41,366 nt of DNA. It comes from Bacteroidales bacterium. Its GTDB lineage: Bacteria > Bacteroidota > Bacteroidia > Bacteroidales > F082. The stretch lies in assembly GCA_016291135.1 (NCBI GenBank), contig JAEFAE010000024.1, forward strand, positions 1-41,366. Reading direction: 5' to 3'. The translations under genes and the position numbers were made by a program. The first letter of the stretch is position 1, and every line of letters starts with the position of its first letter. The notes beneath the pieces were generated by a model. The model saw only the letters and a list, made by a program, of their open reading frames with translations. It did no database searches and had not been told where the DNA came from. Below, piece by piece: positions 7,122 to 17,982 of the stretch.

Positions 7122-7703
7122 TCACTTCAGTTTCAAGCCGTCCTTGAAGGCCTCGCCTACGCGCTTCGAGACTTGGTAATAGCCGTGTGTGTAGGGGTCG
7201 AAAGTGATGGCTTGAAGGGCTTCCACATCCACTTTGCCGTCTTTCATCTTACTGGCCTCGACGGAGGTTTGCAGCACCTTCCCGATGACGCCAAGGCCCG
7301 TGTCGTCACCTTGGTATTCAATGAACTCACACTCCATGGCGATGGGCAACTCATTGATGATGGGAGCGTCCACCAGCGAGGATTTGGTCGCGGTGAGACC
7401 GCTCTTGGCGAACTTGTCCTTCTCGGTCTTGCCGGACACGACGCCGAAATAGTCGGCTTCCACCACATGGGCGGCATCGGCGATATGGACGACAAAGCCT
7501 TTGCGTTGCTTGATGTTTTCCACGGTCTTGTGGGTTTCGGTCAGGTTGAGGGCCACGCGGTCGCGGTCGAGCATGGTGCCCCATGCGGCGTTCATCACAT
7601 CGATAGTGCCGTCTTCATTATACGTGGCCACGAGCAAAACGGGCATCGGGAAGATGGCTTCAGTTACTTTAATAGGCTGTTTCATAGGTTTTTTTATTTT
7701 CAT
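7122..7703 (-). CDS. Flavin reductase family protein
   Basis: 193 residues (187 if the second Met, MKQPIKV, is used). The flavin-reductase-like split barrel is visible as IFPMPVLLVATYNEDGTIDVMNAAW, VALNLTETHKTVENI, FVVHIADAAHVVEADYFG, ELPIAMECEFIEY and LGVIGKVLQTSV. The family binds FMN and reduces it or related acceptors with NAD(P)H. No signal peptide, so cytoplasmic. It is the first gene of a two-gene unit with the ABM chimera, a natural pairing since ABM enzymes act on quinols or similar redox compounds. The exact substrate is unknown. Confidence 0.9.
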   Translation of the reverse strand: MKIKKPMKQPIKVTEAIFPMPVLLVATYNEDGTIDVMNAAWGTMLDRDRVALNLTETHKTVENIKQRKGFVVHIADAAHVVEADYFGVVSGKTEKDKFAKSGLTATKSSLVDAPIINELPIAMECEFIEYQGDDTGLGVIGKVLQTSVEASKMKDGKVDVEALQAITFDPYTHGYYQVSKRVGEAFKDGLKLK

Positions 7704-7795
7704 TTTGTACTATACTTTGTTAATCGTTTTATTTTATTGATTATCAGATTATTAATTCTATAATAACGTGCAGGATAGCTGCTGAAAAACGATTA

Positions 7796-7803
7796 CAAAG
7801 GTA
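7796..7803 (-). promoter_or_regulatory. -7 box (TACCTTTG) of the flavin reductase/ABM pair
   Basis: Minus-strand TACCTTTG lies 92 bases upstream of the start at 7703. The surrounding 7704-7877 is strongly AT-rich and holds no gene. Confidence 0.5.
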
Positions 7804-7877
7804 CAAAACAAAAGCAATACTTTACTTTAAATAATTTTAACAATATATATATTCTTGAAAGGCAAATCTAAATAAAA

Positions 7878-7905
7878 CGCGACCCAAGCTTTTGCCTGGG
7901 TCGCG
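7878..7905 (-). terminator. Terminator hairpin after the sigma-factor/T9SS operon
   Basis: A 12-bp stem with one mismatch (CGCGACCCAAGC against its partner) closes a TTTT loop. On the minus strand it is followed by TTTTATTTAG. It lies 26 bases beyond the stop at 7932 and is a sibling of the hairpin at 1981-2008. Confidence 0.75.
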
Positions 7906-7931
7906 GTTTCACCAAAACAAAGTAACAGTAC

Positions 7932-9008
7932 TTATTCGTGGGCAATCACCAAGTGCTGCGTCTTTCCATTGCTGGTCTTGACGAAGTAGATGCCGTTGGG
8001 GTACTTGGAGGTTGTAATTTCAAGTTGGTCTTCTTTCGTAAAGAAGGTGTCGACTTTTTGGCCTAATGCGTTAAAAATGTTTATCGTGCCAAGGTTTTCG
8101 CCTCGGAGGATCACGCTTTCGTTGGCGGGGTTGGGGAACAAGGTGGGTGTGGATGTGTTCTCGTCAACGTCCGCGGTCATTTCATAAACGATGTCGACTT
8201 CGAAGTTGCCTGCCGAGGTGTTTACATACAGCTTTCCTTCGAAATTCATCTTGACAGGCACATCGACATAGACGTCCACGGTGACGGTTTGTCCTGCGAA
8301 GACCGTCATTCCTGCAGTGACATCATCGCCTTCACACTGGCAATTCAACGAAAAGATGGGGTCGGCCGTGAAAGCGTTGACAGTCACATCTTCCGTAGTA
8401 TTGTTAGCGATGGTCAGATGGCCAGGCTGATAGGTCTCGCCGTCATTATAAATGTGCATGGTTTGCGGGTTGACGGTCAGCGTACCGGTGCAGTCGTGAG
8501 GTTGCAGGCCGTTACGTTGCATGGCGCTGACCACGTCCTGCACCGACATGGGGTAGAGCTGCATCAGCCCTTGGATGGGGATGCTTCGGTCGGGCATGAT
8601 GAGGACGAGGGTAGGACAGCCCATGATGCCATAAAGGTCAAAGACTTCGTTGCCGCCGCCTTCCCTTCCGACTGTGGGGAATTCGACGCCGAATCGATCG
8701 GCCCATTGTTGGCAAACGGCGTCACTGTCGATATAGGAGATCTCGATGTAGAACACATCGTGCATGTTGCAGCCCATCTGGGTATACGACCCGGTGATGT
8801 AGGGCGAGATCACTTGGCACTGGCCGCATGAGTTGAAAAAGAAGTCGATGAACACGGCCTGGCCTCGGTCGAGGATTTCGAAGAGGTTGTAGGTTTGTCC
8901 GTGGCAGTCGGTCACGGTAAAGTCGACCGCCTCGGTGAGGTTGGTCTGTTGTGCGTAAAGGCCTGTCCCCAACATCAGGAAAGCAAAAAGGATAAATGTT
9001 TTCTTCAT
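7932..9008 (-). CDS. Secreted thioredoxin-like protein (CGQC) with T9SS type A sorting domain
   Basis: 358 residues. A signal peptide ends about residue 19 (LYAQ). Residues 25-165 form a TlpA/AhpC-like thioredoxin domain: FTVTDCHGQTYNLFEIL, then FIDFFFNSCGQC with the redox pair Cys61/Cys64, and the cis-Pro segment GIMGCPTLVLI. Residues about 175-280 form a beta-rich Ig-like module. Residues about 285-358 form a Por-type C-terminal sorting domain (TLFPNPANESVILRG, INIFNALGQKV, YPNGIYFVKTSNGKTQHLVI), the signal for export by T9SS. It is last of a four-gene sigma-factor operon, 9 bases after the lipoprotein. A surface disulfide-handling role is likely but inferred. Confidence 0.92.
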   Translation of the reverse strand: MKKTFILFAFLMLGTGLYAQQTNLTEAVDFTVTDCHGQTYNLFEILDRGQAVFIDFFFNSCGQCQVISPYITGSYTQMGCNMHDVFYIEISYIDSDAVCQQWADRFGVEFPTVGREGGGNEVFDLYGIMGCPTLVLIMPDRSIPIQGLMQLYPMSVQDVVSAMQRNGLQPHDCTGTLTVNPQTMHIYNDGETYQPGHLTIANNTTEDVTVNAFTADPIFSLNCQCEGDDVTAGMTVFAGQTVTVDVYVDVPVKMNFEGKLYVNTSAGNFEVDIVYEMTADVDENTSTPTLFPNPANESVILRGENLGTINIFNALGQKVDTFFTKEDQLEITTSKYPNGIYFVKTSNGKTQHLVIAHE

Positions 9009-9017
9009 GGTAAAAAT

Positions 9018-9821
9018 CTATTGGTTGATGATAATGTCTTCGCGGATATGGTTGATGATGGTGTTGCATTCCTTTTGGTCGTCATAGAAGAAGAGCCATA
9101 AGGTGCGTTCTTCGTTGTCAGCGGCCGTGATGTAGCCTTTGTGGCCGTGGCTTTGGGCGTCGTCCATGATGCTGTCGTTCCAGTCCCTGAGCTGTTGCAG
9201 GCTGGGGTTGGGGGTCGAATTCGAATGTATTTTCTCGCTAAGCAGTCCCATGACGACGGTGCGTGCCACGTTCATGATGTAGTCATTGTAGGTGCTGTCG
9301 GAGGCTTCGCGTTCGATTTCGCCTTGGCCGATGACGATGGCGGTACTGGGCAGCAAGGAGTCGGGTGCTTGGAAGCTGTCCATGATTTCGCGGATCTTGT
9401 CGGCAACCATGAGGGTGAATCTTTCAATGTCTTCCTCGGGTATTTGGCTGATGTCGGTCAACGTGTCGAGCGTGGCATCGTCATAGAAAGTGGTTTCAAT
9501 GCCAACGCCCACCATCACGGGGTTGTTCTCGTTTGGGCCGTTAAAGACAGTGGTGTCGCAAGGCATAAAGCCGAAATCCCGTTTCAGCGTTTCCCATTCC
9601 GTTTCGTTGTCGGCTTGCAGCATCAAGGCGTCGATACACGTTCCGTTCACGTTGAGGTCACCAAGATAGGCCACGGTGAGGTTGGCATGGTCGGCGTATT
9701 TGCAGTACAATTCCATGGCCTCCTTTTCGCAGGTCGGATTCTCGGGTGATGCAGTCCTTGCCTTACAGGAGGCTAGCCCGCAGGCAAGGAGTACAGCAAG
9801 ATAGGGTAGGAGGTTTCTCAT
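9018..9821 (-). CDS. Lipoprotein of unknown function in the sigma-factor operon
   Basis: 267 residues, lipobox GLASC (Cys19). I do not recognise the family. The mature chain is acidic and mostly soluble, with features such as KEAMELYCKYADHANLTVAYLG, GVGIETTFYDDATLDTL, TAIVIGQGEIE and a C-terminal LWLFFYDDQKECNTIINHIRE. No catalytic motif is evident. It lies between the anti-sigma gene (15 bases upstream) and the T9SS thioredoxin-like gene (9 bases downstream), so it is probably exported and part of the same response. Confidence 0.72.
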   Translation of the reverse strand: MRNLLPYLAVLLACGLASCKARTASPENPTCEKEAMELYCKYADHANLTVAYLGDLNVNGTCIDALMLQADNETEWETLKRDFGFMPCDTTVFNGPNENNPVMVGVGIETTFYDDATLDTLTDISQIPEEDIERFTLMVADKIREIMDSFQAPDSLLPSTAIVIGQGEIEREASDSTYNDYIMNVARTVVMGLLSEKIHSNSTPNPSLQQLRDWNDSIMDDAQSHGHKGYITAADNEERTLWLFFYDDQKECNTIINHIREDIIINQ

Positions 9822-9836
9822 TGTCTTTTTGTTTTG

Positions 9837-10241
9837 TTATTTGATGACTTTGCTGGCCAGGACCATGATGTCTTGTGGCGAGCAGCCGTTGTTGCAGAGG
9901 AAGTGGATGGTTTGGCTTTCCACGGTCACCACCTCGGCCCTTGGCATGGGAGGGTTGGGTTGGCCTTTCCGGGTAAGTCCAATAATGCTCACGCCGATGA
10001 CGAGGCTGGCAGCGGCGGCGTACGGAATCCAGCGGTTTCGGGACCGTTTGAAGGGGACGGCCACAACCGGTTGCAGGGGTGCCTGTTGCTGTGCGCGTTC
10101 GGCAAGGCGCAACAGGGTGGCGTCGTCGGGAAGGGTCTTCTCGGCCTGTTGTTGCCAGTCATGCTTTCGGTGTTCCCATAGGGTCTTGAAGTCGTCTCGT
10201 CGTGCTTGGTTCATTGTTTTATGGTCGTTGTTCAGGTCCAT
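9837..10241 (-). CDS. Putative anti-sigma factor, single-pass membrane protein
   Basis: 134 residues. The cytoplasmic part (1-70) is charged and helical (FKTLWEHRKHDWQQQAEKTLPDD). One transmembrane helix at about 72-90 follows (PYAAAASLVIGVSIIGL). A short periplasmic tail ends in FLCNNGCSPQDIMVLASKVI, with Cys116 and Cys120. Its place 5 bases after an ECF sigma gene and its one-helix layout indicate an anti-sigma factor, although no standard zinc or FecR domain is seen. The Cys pair could be a redox switch, which is my inference. A second Met (MNQARRD, start about 10214) is an alternative start. Confidence 0.7.
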   Translation of the reverse strand: MDLNNDHKTMNQARRDDFKTLWEHRKHDWQQQAEKTLPDDATLLRLAERAQQQAPLQPVVAVPFKRSRNRWIPYAAAASLVIGVSIIGLTRKGQPNPPMPRAEVVTVESQTIHFLCNNGCSPQDIMVLASKVIK

Positions 10242-10246
10242 TATGA

Positions 10247-10783
10247 TTAGTTGTTGTTTTCTTGATCGTACATCTGTTTGAGTTTCCGCTTGGTGCGAGC
10301 AATGCGCATCGCAACGGATCCCACCGAGCTACCGGTCATGTCGGCGATTTCTTTGTAGGAGAAGCCGTCCAAGAAGGCGCGAATGACCACTCCGTTTTCT
10401 TCGGGCAGCATGTTGATCAGTTGTTGCAATTGCTTGTATTGCTCATCGTTGGAGTCGTCGTTCTTTTCGTCCAGACGGACCGTGTCGATGGAATCCGTTT
10501 GCGGGCTTCTGACATCTTTGCGTCGCAACATCAGCATGGTGTTGGTCGCCACGCGCCAAACCCAGGTCTTTTCGGAGCTTCGTTTCTCGAACGATCCGAA
10601 GCTTCTCCAGAGGCTGATCAGCACTTCCTGCATGCAGTCCTCTGTTTTCCAAGCCTTCCCGATGTTATAGTCGGAGCAGATGTGCCAAAGCATGGCCTTA
10701 TGCCGTAGCACGAGGGCATTGAAATCGGACTGGGTGGTGTCGATGTTGCTTGGAGTGGCTCCGTATGACTCGGAAGATGCCAT
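10247..10783 (-). CDS. ECF-type RNA polymerase sigma factor
   Basis: 178 residues. Region 2 is seen as SDFNALVLRHKAMLWHICSDY and AWKTEDCMQEVLISLWRSF, then KTWVWRVATNTMLMLRR. Region 4 is seen as LINMLPEENGVVIRAFLDGFSYKEIADMTGSSVGSVAMRIARTKRKL. This is the pattern of small extracytoplasmic-function sigma factors. It is the first gene of an operon with the anti-sigma candidate, a lipoprotein and the T9SS thioredoxin-like protein. I find no TAnnTTTG element in 10784-10890, which would fit autoregulation, but this is weak negative evidence. Confidence 0.93.
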   Translation of the reverse strand: MASSESYGATPSNIDTTQSDFNALVLRHKAMLWHICSDYNIGKAWKTEDCMQEVLISLWRSFGSFEKRSSEKTWVWRVATNTMLMLRRKDVRSPQTDSIDTVRLDEKNDDSNDEQYKQLQQLINMLPEENGVVIRAFLDGFSYKEIADMTGSSVGSVAMRIARTKRKLKQMYDQENNN

Positions 10784-10890
10784 TGTATCACTAAATCTTT
10801 ATATGTCTTGGTTGCCTGTGAAGGGGAAAAAATAACGTGTCGTGGCGTTTTTTTGCAAGCAAGGCTAAAACGGGAAGCGTCTAGCCTCGG

Positions 10891-11727
10891 TTAAACAAAC
10901 AAGTTTCCTTGGGCGACGATCGCAGCGGTGCCGCCGACAAAGAGGGTGCCGTCTTTTTGGATTCGAGTGGCGACGACCGATGGCCGTCCCATCGCCTCAC
11001 CTTGCACGAAGGTGCATTCGGCTTCGGGGCCGAGACATCCGCATTGCTGCAGGTAATAGGTCAGCGCGGCATTGGCGGTCCCGGTGGCGGATTCCTCGGG
11101 AACGCCATAGAGCGGTGCAAAGTCGCGGACGTGGGCGGTGTGGCCGTCCTGGGCAAAGGCGAAGACGTGGAAGCTGACCGCCTCGTATTGTCGGGTGAGG
11201 ATCGTGATGGCATCCATGTCGGGCGCCAAGGCCTGTAAGGTGGCGTCGTTGGGCAGGGGAATCATGAAATCGGGAAGGCCTGTGGAGACGATCTGCACGG
11301 GTAGGGAAGGCCGGTAGCCATTCACGCCCAAGGCATCATAGAGCGCCTCGCTGTGGTCGAGGGTGCGCACGATCCGTGGGGTGGCCATCTGCATCATGAC
11401 GTGGTCGTCGGCCTCGACGCTTAGGTCGCCCGCCATGGTGTGGCACAGACAGGTCCCTGAGGCCAGCCCTTCATGGTGCAACAGGAAAAAGGAGGCGATG
11501 GTGGCGTGACCGCACAAGTCCACCTCGGCTTTCGGGGTGAAGTAACGAAGGTGGAATTCCTTGTCGGCCAGTTGTCTGACAAAGGCCGTCTCTGAATAAC
11601 GCAACTCGGCGGCAATTTGCAGCATCAACGCGTCCTCGGGAAAGGGCGTGTCGCCCAACAGCACCACGCCGGCAGGGTTGCCGCCGAAGCACTGCCTGGT
11701 GAAAGCGTCTACGATGTAATATTTCAT
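10891..11727 (-). CDS. PhzF family isomerase/epimerase-like protein
   Basis: 278 residues, the usual PhzF length. The N-terminus MKYYIVDAFTRQCFGGNPAGVVLL, the RYSETAFV segment with Glu46 at the position of the catalytic Glu of PhzF, RYFTPKAEVDLCGHATIAS, and the C-terminal repeat of the fold with EESATGTANAALTYYL are all present. Family members share a diaminopimelate-epimerase fold. Only a few make phenazines, and most have unknown substrates. It lies 32 bases downstream of the GH97 gene on the same strand and may be co-transcribed. Confidence 0.92.
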   Translation of the reverse strand: MKYYIVDAFTRQCFGGNPAGVVLLGDTPFPEDALMLQIAAELRYSETAFVRQLADKEFHLRYFTPKAEVDLCGHATIASFFLLHHEGLASGTCLCHTMAGDLSVEADDHVMMQMATPRIVRTLDHSEALYDALGVNGYRPSLPVQIVSTGLPDFMIPLPNDATLQALAPDMDAITILTRQYEAVSFHVFAFAQDGHTAHVRDFAPLYGVPEESATGTANAALTYYLQQCGCLGPEAECTFVQGEAMGRPSVVATRIQKDGTLFVGGTAAIVAQGNLFV

Positions 11728-11759
11728 GGATGGTCCGTGTTAGAGGGAAGGGATGGAAG

Positions 11760-14123
<2,364 letters not shown>

Positions 14124-14143
14124 TCAAACTAAAATCGAATCGT

Positions 14144-15229
14144 ATGAAAAAGTGTATCTATCTGCTCGGCCTTTTGTGCCTGATGCTGTTTTCCTGCAAA
14201 GAAAGTGAAAAACCGGTCATGACGGTTGACCAAGTGAATGAGGCGTGGCAAACGGTTCCCATCAAAAAAGTGAAGACGGCCGATGTCATGGGGATGGTGC
14301 AGGCCTTCCAGAAACAGTGGCCCACCCAGTCGGTGGCTGCCTTGCTCAAGGATCTTGCGTTGCCTGAGGATCAACAGCAATATATCTCCGAGTATGATCA
14401 AACGCATGGTTTCATGAGTTTTGCAGAGGGAAGCGACGACAAGGATGCTGAGTCGATGGAGGCCCGTGTGTGGAAACGTTCCAATGGGCATTCGTTGTTT
14501 GGCATCACTTTTTTCCAACCTTCCGCCAAGGTGAAGTCTTTTGTGGCTTTTTATGATTACGATCCTTCTTCCAAGGCCTTGACGCCGGCACTGGATGTGT
14601 TTACTCCGTATGAGGATGCCTATTTGAATAAGGAAGTGGGGTATTCCTTCTACCCGGAGCCGGAAGAGATGGTGGTCAATGAGTACTTCTTCAATTGGTG
14701 GGGCGCCCTGCGTCATGTCTACACTTGGGATGGCATGAACTTCAAAGGTCCTGAGATGGAGTTTGAGGGCATTTCGACCCTTCTGACAAAATACAACGAG
14801 GATTACATTAATTATAATAACGAGCCTTTTGCCAAATATGCGCTGTTCGATATAGACGAGGATGGCGAGCCGGAACTGATACTGAGTACGGAAAGCGAAG
14901 AATGCCAGATGGTTGCGTCTGTTGTCGAAGGGGATATCCAGCTTCTTGCAGGCATGGATTACAAGCGTCACCTTATGTTCTACAAAGGTGTGATTGGCGA
15001 TGCGGGTGGCTGCGGAACGGGCTGTTACTATGCGTATTATGTGAAACTCCAGAAGAGTGCTCCTGAATACTCGTTCGGCGACATGCAGATCTTTAACTTC
15101 GAGACGGAACAGATGGACGACGAGTACAACAAGGACGGAGAACCGCTTACCCAAGAAGAAGGAGAGGCGATCCTTGAGTCTTTCGGCGAATCTTACGATC
15201 CTGTGTTTGAATGGCGTCCTTTACGCTAA
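14144..15229 (+). CDS. Lipoprotein of unknown function
   Basis: 361 residues from the ATG at 14144, chosen because it gives a clean lipoprotein signal (MKKCIYLLGLLCLMLFSC) and lies below the promoter. A frame-compatible ATG at 14111 overlaps the promoter and is rejected. The mature part has a helical N-terminal segment (VNEAWQTVPIKKVKTADVMG) and a long soluble domain with KYALFDIDEDGEPELILST, an EF-hand-like D-x-D-x-D-G-x-x-E calcium-loop pattern at about residues 236-248. No enzyme motif is seen. Its last 9 bases overlap the end of psuG on the other strand. Confidence 0.75.
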   Translation: MKKCIYLLGLLCLMLFSCKESEKPVMTVDQVNEAWQTVPIKKVKTADVMGMVQAFQKQWPTQSVAALLKDLALPEDQQQYISEYDQTHGFMSFAEGSDDKDAESMEARVWKRSNGHSLFGITFFQPSAKVKSFVAFYDYDPSSKALTPALDVFTPYEDAYLNKEVGYSFYPEPEEMVVNEYFFNWWGALRHVYTWDGMNFKGPEMEFEGISTLLTKYNEDYINYNNEPFAKYALFDIDEDGEPELILSTESEECQMVASVVEGDIQLLAGMDYKRHLMFYKGVIGDAGGCGTGCYYAYYVKLQKSAPEYSFGDMQIFNFETEQMDDEYNKDGEPLTQEEGEAILESFGESYDPVFEWRPLR

Positions 15230-16129
15230 CCGCTTGGCCACCTGTGCGGCCAACCGTGCGTTGTTGAGGACCAGCTGGATGTTGGAGGCGAGGCTGTCGC
15301 CCCCAGTCAGGTCTTTGACCCTAGCCAACAGGTATGGGGTGGTCTCCTTGCCGTGGATGCCCAGACGGTTGGCGTCGGCGATGGCCTCGTCGATGGCAGC
15401 ATTGATGCGGTCGGCGTCCATGGAATAGGCTTCTGGGATGGGGTTGGTGACGAGCATGCCGCCGCCGAGACCCATCTCTTGTTTGGCGCGGAAGGCCGCT
15501 GCCAGCTCTTCAGGCGTGTCGAGACGGTAATCTACCTTGAAGCCACTCTTGCGGGTGTAGAAGGCAGGGAGTTCTTCGGTGCCGTAGCCGATGACGGGAA
15601 CGCCTTTGGTTTCGAGGTACTCCAGGGTAAGCCCCAGGTCGAGGATGGACTTGGCTCCGGCACAGATCACCATGACGGGAGTGCGGGCCAGTTCCTCGAG
15701 GTCGGCGGAGATGTCCATGGTGACCTCCGCACCCCGATGCACGCCGCCCACGCCGCCGGTAGCGAACACCTTGATGCCCGCCAATGCAGCGATGATCATC
15801 GTTGTGGCCACTGTGGTGGCACCGTCTTGTCCTCGGGCCACCAGCACGGGCAAGTCGCGCCGGGAGGCCTTGGTCACCTCAGGTCCTTTCTTCCCGAGAT
15901 ACTCGATTTCGTCGTGGGTGAGCCCCGCTTTCAGACGTCCTTTGATGACGGCGATGGTGGCAGGCACGGCGCCGCCTTCGCGGATGGTCTGTTCCACCTG
16001 CAAGGCGGTCTCCACGTTCTGTGGATAGGGCATTCCATGGGAGATGATGGTCGATTCAAGGGCGACGACGGGTTTTCCGTCACGCATCGCAGCCGCCACT
16101 TCGGGCGAGAGGTCAAGATAGTGGTTCAT
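15221..16129 (-). CDS. psuG: Pseudouridine-5'-phosphate glycosidase
   Basis: 302 residues, full length for PsuG. Diagnostic stretches are GKPVVALESTIISHGMPYPQN, AVPATIAVIKGRLKAGL, KKGPEVTKASRRDLPVLVA, FATGGVGGVHRGAE, DISADLEELARTPVMVICAG and GLGGGMLVTNPIPE. The enzyme splits pseudouridine 5'-phosphate into uracil and ribose 5-phosphate. Its usual partner, pseudouridine kinase, is not adjacent but lies 4.9 kb away (21000-21860) in another transcription unit. The start is supported by a TATCTTTG box at 16148-16155. It converges with the lipoprotein gene at 14144. Confidence 0.95.
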   Translation of the reverse strand: MNHYLDLSPEVAAAMRDGKPVVALESTIISHGMPYPQNVETALQVEQTIREGGAVPATIAVIKGRLKAGLTHDEIEYLGKKGPEVTKASRRDLPVLVARGQDGATTVATTMIIAALAGIKVFATGGVGGVHRGAEVTMDISADLEELARTPVMVICAGAKSILDLGLTLEYLETKGVPVIGYGTEELPAFYTRKSGFKVDYRLDTPEELAAAFRAKQEMGLGGGMLVTNPIPEAYSMDADRINAAIDEAIADANRLGIHGKETTPYLLARVKDLTGGDSLASNIQLVLNNARLAAQVAKRLA

Positions 16130-16147
16130 TATGTGTGTTTAAAGAAG

Positions 16148-16155
16148 CAAAGATA
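16148..16155 (-). promoter_or_regulatory. psuG: -7 box (TATCTTTG) of psuG
   Basis: Minus-strand TATCTTTG, 19 bases upstream of the psuG ATG. A plus-strand box lies 12 bases away at 16168-16175. Confidence 0.6.
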
Positions 16156-16167
16156 AGAATAATATAC

Positions 16168-16175
16168 TAACTTTG
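16168..16175 (+). promoter_or_regulatory. -7 box (TAACTTTG) of the C69 dipeptidase gene
   Basis: TAacTTTG lies 24 bases before the ATG at 16200, divergent from the psuG promoter. Confidence 0.55.
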
Positions 16176-16199
16176 CATGATTATAATTCTTGATTTACT

Positions 16200-17933
16200 A
16201 TGAAAACTCGATTGATGCTGGCGTTGTTCCTCCTGTTGGGTTGGGAATCCGCTTGGGCTTGTACCAATTTGATTGTGGGAAAAAAGGCTTCTACCGACGG
16301 AAGCGTGATGTGTACCTATAACTGCGACGGTTTCGGCTTCTCCGGATCGCTGTCGTATAGCCCTGCGGGGCGGCATGAACCTGGCGAGCTGATCGCCATC
16401 CATGGTTGGGGACCTTCGCATGAAGGGCAGTTCGTAAAACAAGTGGAATACACCTACAACGTGGTCGGCCTGATGAATGAAAAACAGGTCACGATCGTGG
16501 AGACCACCTTCGACGGACGGCTCGAGTTGGTGAATCCAGAGGGGTTGTTGGACTACTTCTCGCTGATGCGACTCGCCCTGCAACGTTCCGCGACGGCCCG
16601 TGAGGCCATCCGGTGCATGGCCGCGTTGGTGGAGGAATATGGTTACAACAGCAGCGGGGAGTCGCTCACCGTATGCGACCCCAACGAAGCCTGGATCATG
16701 GAGATCATCGGTAAGGGACCGGGTAGGAAAGGCGCCGTGTGGGTGGCGTTGCGCATCCCCGACGACTGCATCTGTGCCCATGCCAACCTGAGCCGAATCA
16801 GGAGGTTCCCCCTGGAGAACGGAAAACGGGGAACGGATGTCGAAAAGCTGTTTGATGTTGCAGGCAAGAGCATCAGCAGCAAAAACATGAAGAAGATCCT
16901 CGATCCCAAGGTGGATTGCGTGTACGCCTACGATGTGGTCTCCTTCGCCCGTGAGAAGGGTTTCTTCAACGGTAAGGACGAGGACTTCTCGTTCCGCGAC
17001 GCCTATTGCCCGATCGACTTCGAAAACGTGCGTTATGCCGACGCCCGTGTTTGGAGTTTCTTCCGGCATCATTACAGCCATGAGGTGATGGACCGCTACC
17101 TGCCGTACATCAACGGTGACTTCAGCGTGTGCGACCACCTTCCGTTGTGGATCAGGCCCGAAAAGCCGCTTTCGATGCGCGACCTCCAGCAGGACATGCG
17201 CGACCACTTTGAGGGGACGCCCTTGGACATGACCTCCGATGTCACCGCCGGCCCCTGGGGCATGCCCATCCGGCCGTTGCCCATGCATTTCAAGGACAGC
17301 GACAGCCTCGCCTATTTCCGCGAACGTCCCATCGCCACGCAACAGAGCGGTTTCACCATGACCTGCCAGATGCGTTCCTGGCTGCCCAACGACGTGGGTG
17401 GCATCACCTGGTTCAACTGCGACGACGCCAATATGGTGGCCTATGTGCCACTCTACTGCTGCATCACCCAGGTGCCGGACTGTTTCCGCCCGGAGAACAA
17501 CCCGCGGGCCGAGTTCAGCGACCGGTCGGCGTTCTGGATGAACAACTGGGTGGCCAACATGGTGTATCCCCGCTATTCGATGATGATCGGCGACCTCCGC
17601 AAGGCGCAGAACGAGTTGGAAGACTATTATTTTGCCGACCAGGACAGCGTGATGAAGGCCATCCACGACCTGACGCCTGCCGACCGGCAACAGTTCCTCA
17701 ACCGAAAGAGCATCGCATACGCCGAACAGATGATGCAGCGTTGGGATCAGCTGGCGAAATTCTTGATCGTGCGCTACAACGACCAGATCGTGCGCAGGGT
17801 GGGTGAAGACGGAAAGTTCGCCCGATGGGGTCATGACACGCCTGGCTACGACCAGCAGTTCATCGATGCCATCAAGGCATCGACGGGCGACCGTTATCTG
17901 TTGAAGGAAGTCATCGAACGCAGGGAGCGTTGA
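16200..17933 (+). CDS. C69 family dipeptidase (PepD-like), exported
   Basis: 577 residues. A signal peptide of 20 residues (MKTRLMLALFLLLGWESAWA) is followed at once by Cys21 in ACTNLIVGKKASTDGS. In family C69 this is the N-terminal nucleophile of an Ntn-type fold, exposed when the leader is cut. Further family features are YNVVGLMNEKQVTIVETTFDGR, GYNSSGESLTVCDPNEAWIMEIIG and NLSRIRRFP. The enzyme cleaves dipeptides and is presumably periplasmic here. Signal-peptide cleavage directly before Cys21 could serve as activation. It stands alone between psuG and the SDR gene. Confidence 0.93.
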   Translation: MKTRLMLALFLLLGWESAWACTNLIVGKKASTDGSVMCTYNCDGFGFSGSLSYSPAGRHEPGELIAIHGWGPSHEGQFVKQVEYTYNVVGLMNEKQVTIVETTFDGRLELVNPEGLLDYFSLMRLALQRSATAREAIRCMAALVEEYGYNSSGESLTVCDPNEAWIMEIIGKGPGRKGAVWVALRIPDDCICAHANLSRIRRFPLENGKRGTDVEKLFDVAGKSISSKNMKKILDPKVDCVYAYDVVSFAREKGFFNGKDEDFSFRDAYCPIDFENVRYADARVWSFFRHHYSHEVMDRYLPYINGDFSVCDHLPLWIRPEKPLSMRDLQQDMRDHFEGTPLDMTSDVTAGPWGMPIRPLPMHFKDSDSLAYFRERPIATQQSGFTMTCQMRSWLPNDVGGITWFNCDDANMVAYVPLYCCITQVPDCFRPENNPRAEFSDRSAFWMNNWVANMVYPRYSMMIGDLRKAQNELEDYYFADQDSVMKAIHDLTPADRQQFLNRKSIAYAEQMMQRWDQLAKFLIVRYNDQIVRRVGEDGKFARWGHDTPGYDQQFIDAIKASTGDRYLLKEVIERRER

Positions 17934-17982
17934 TGGAAGGCTTCACGGTTGTTTATTGTAGCGTTTTAATGAAGAAAAAGGA

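Noticed and set aside
16167..17834. Minus-strand open frame of 555 codons opposite the C69 dipeptidase
   Set aside because: Antisense shadow of a conserved gene; the translation is His/Val-rich without motifs.
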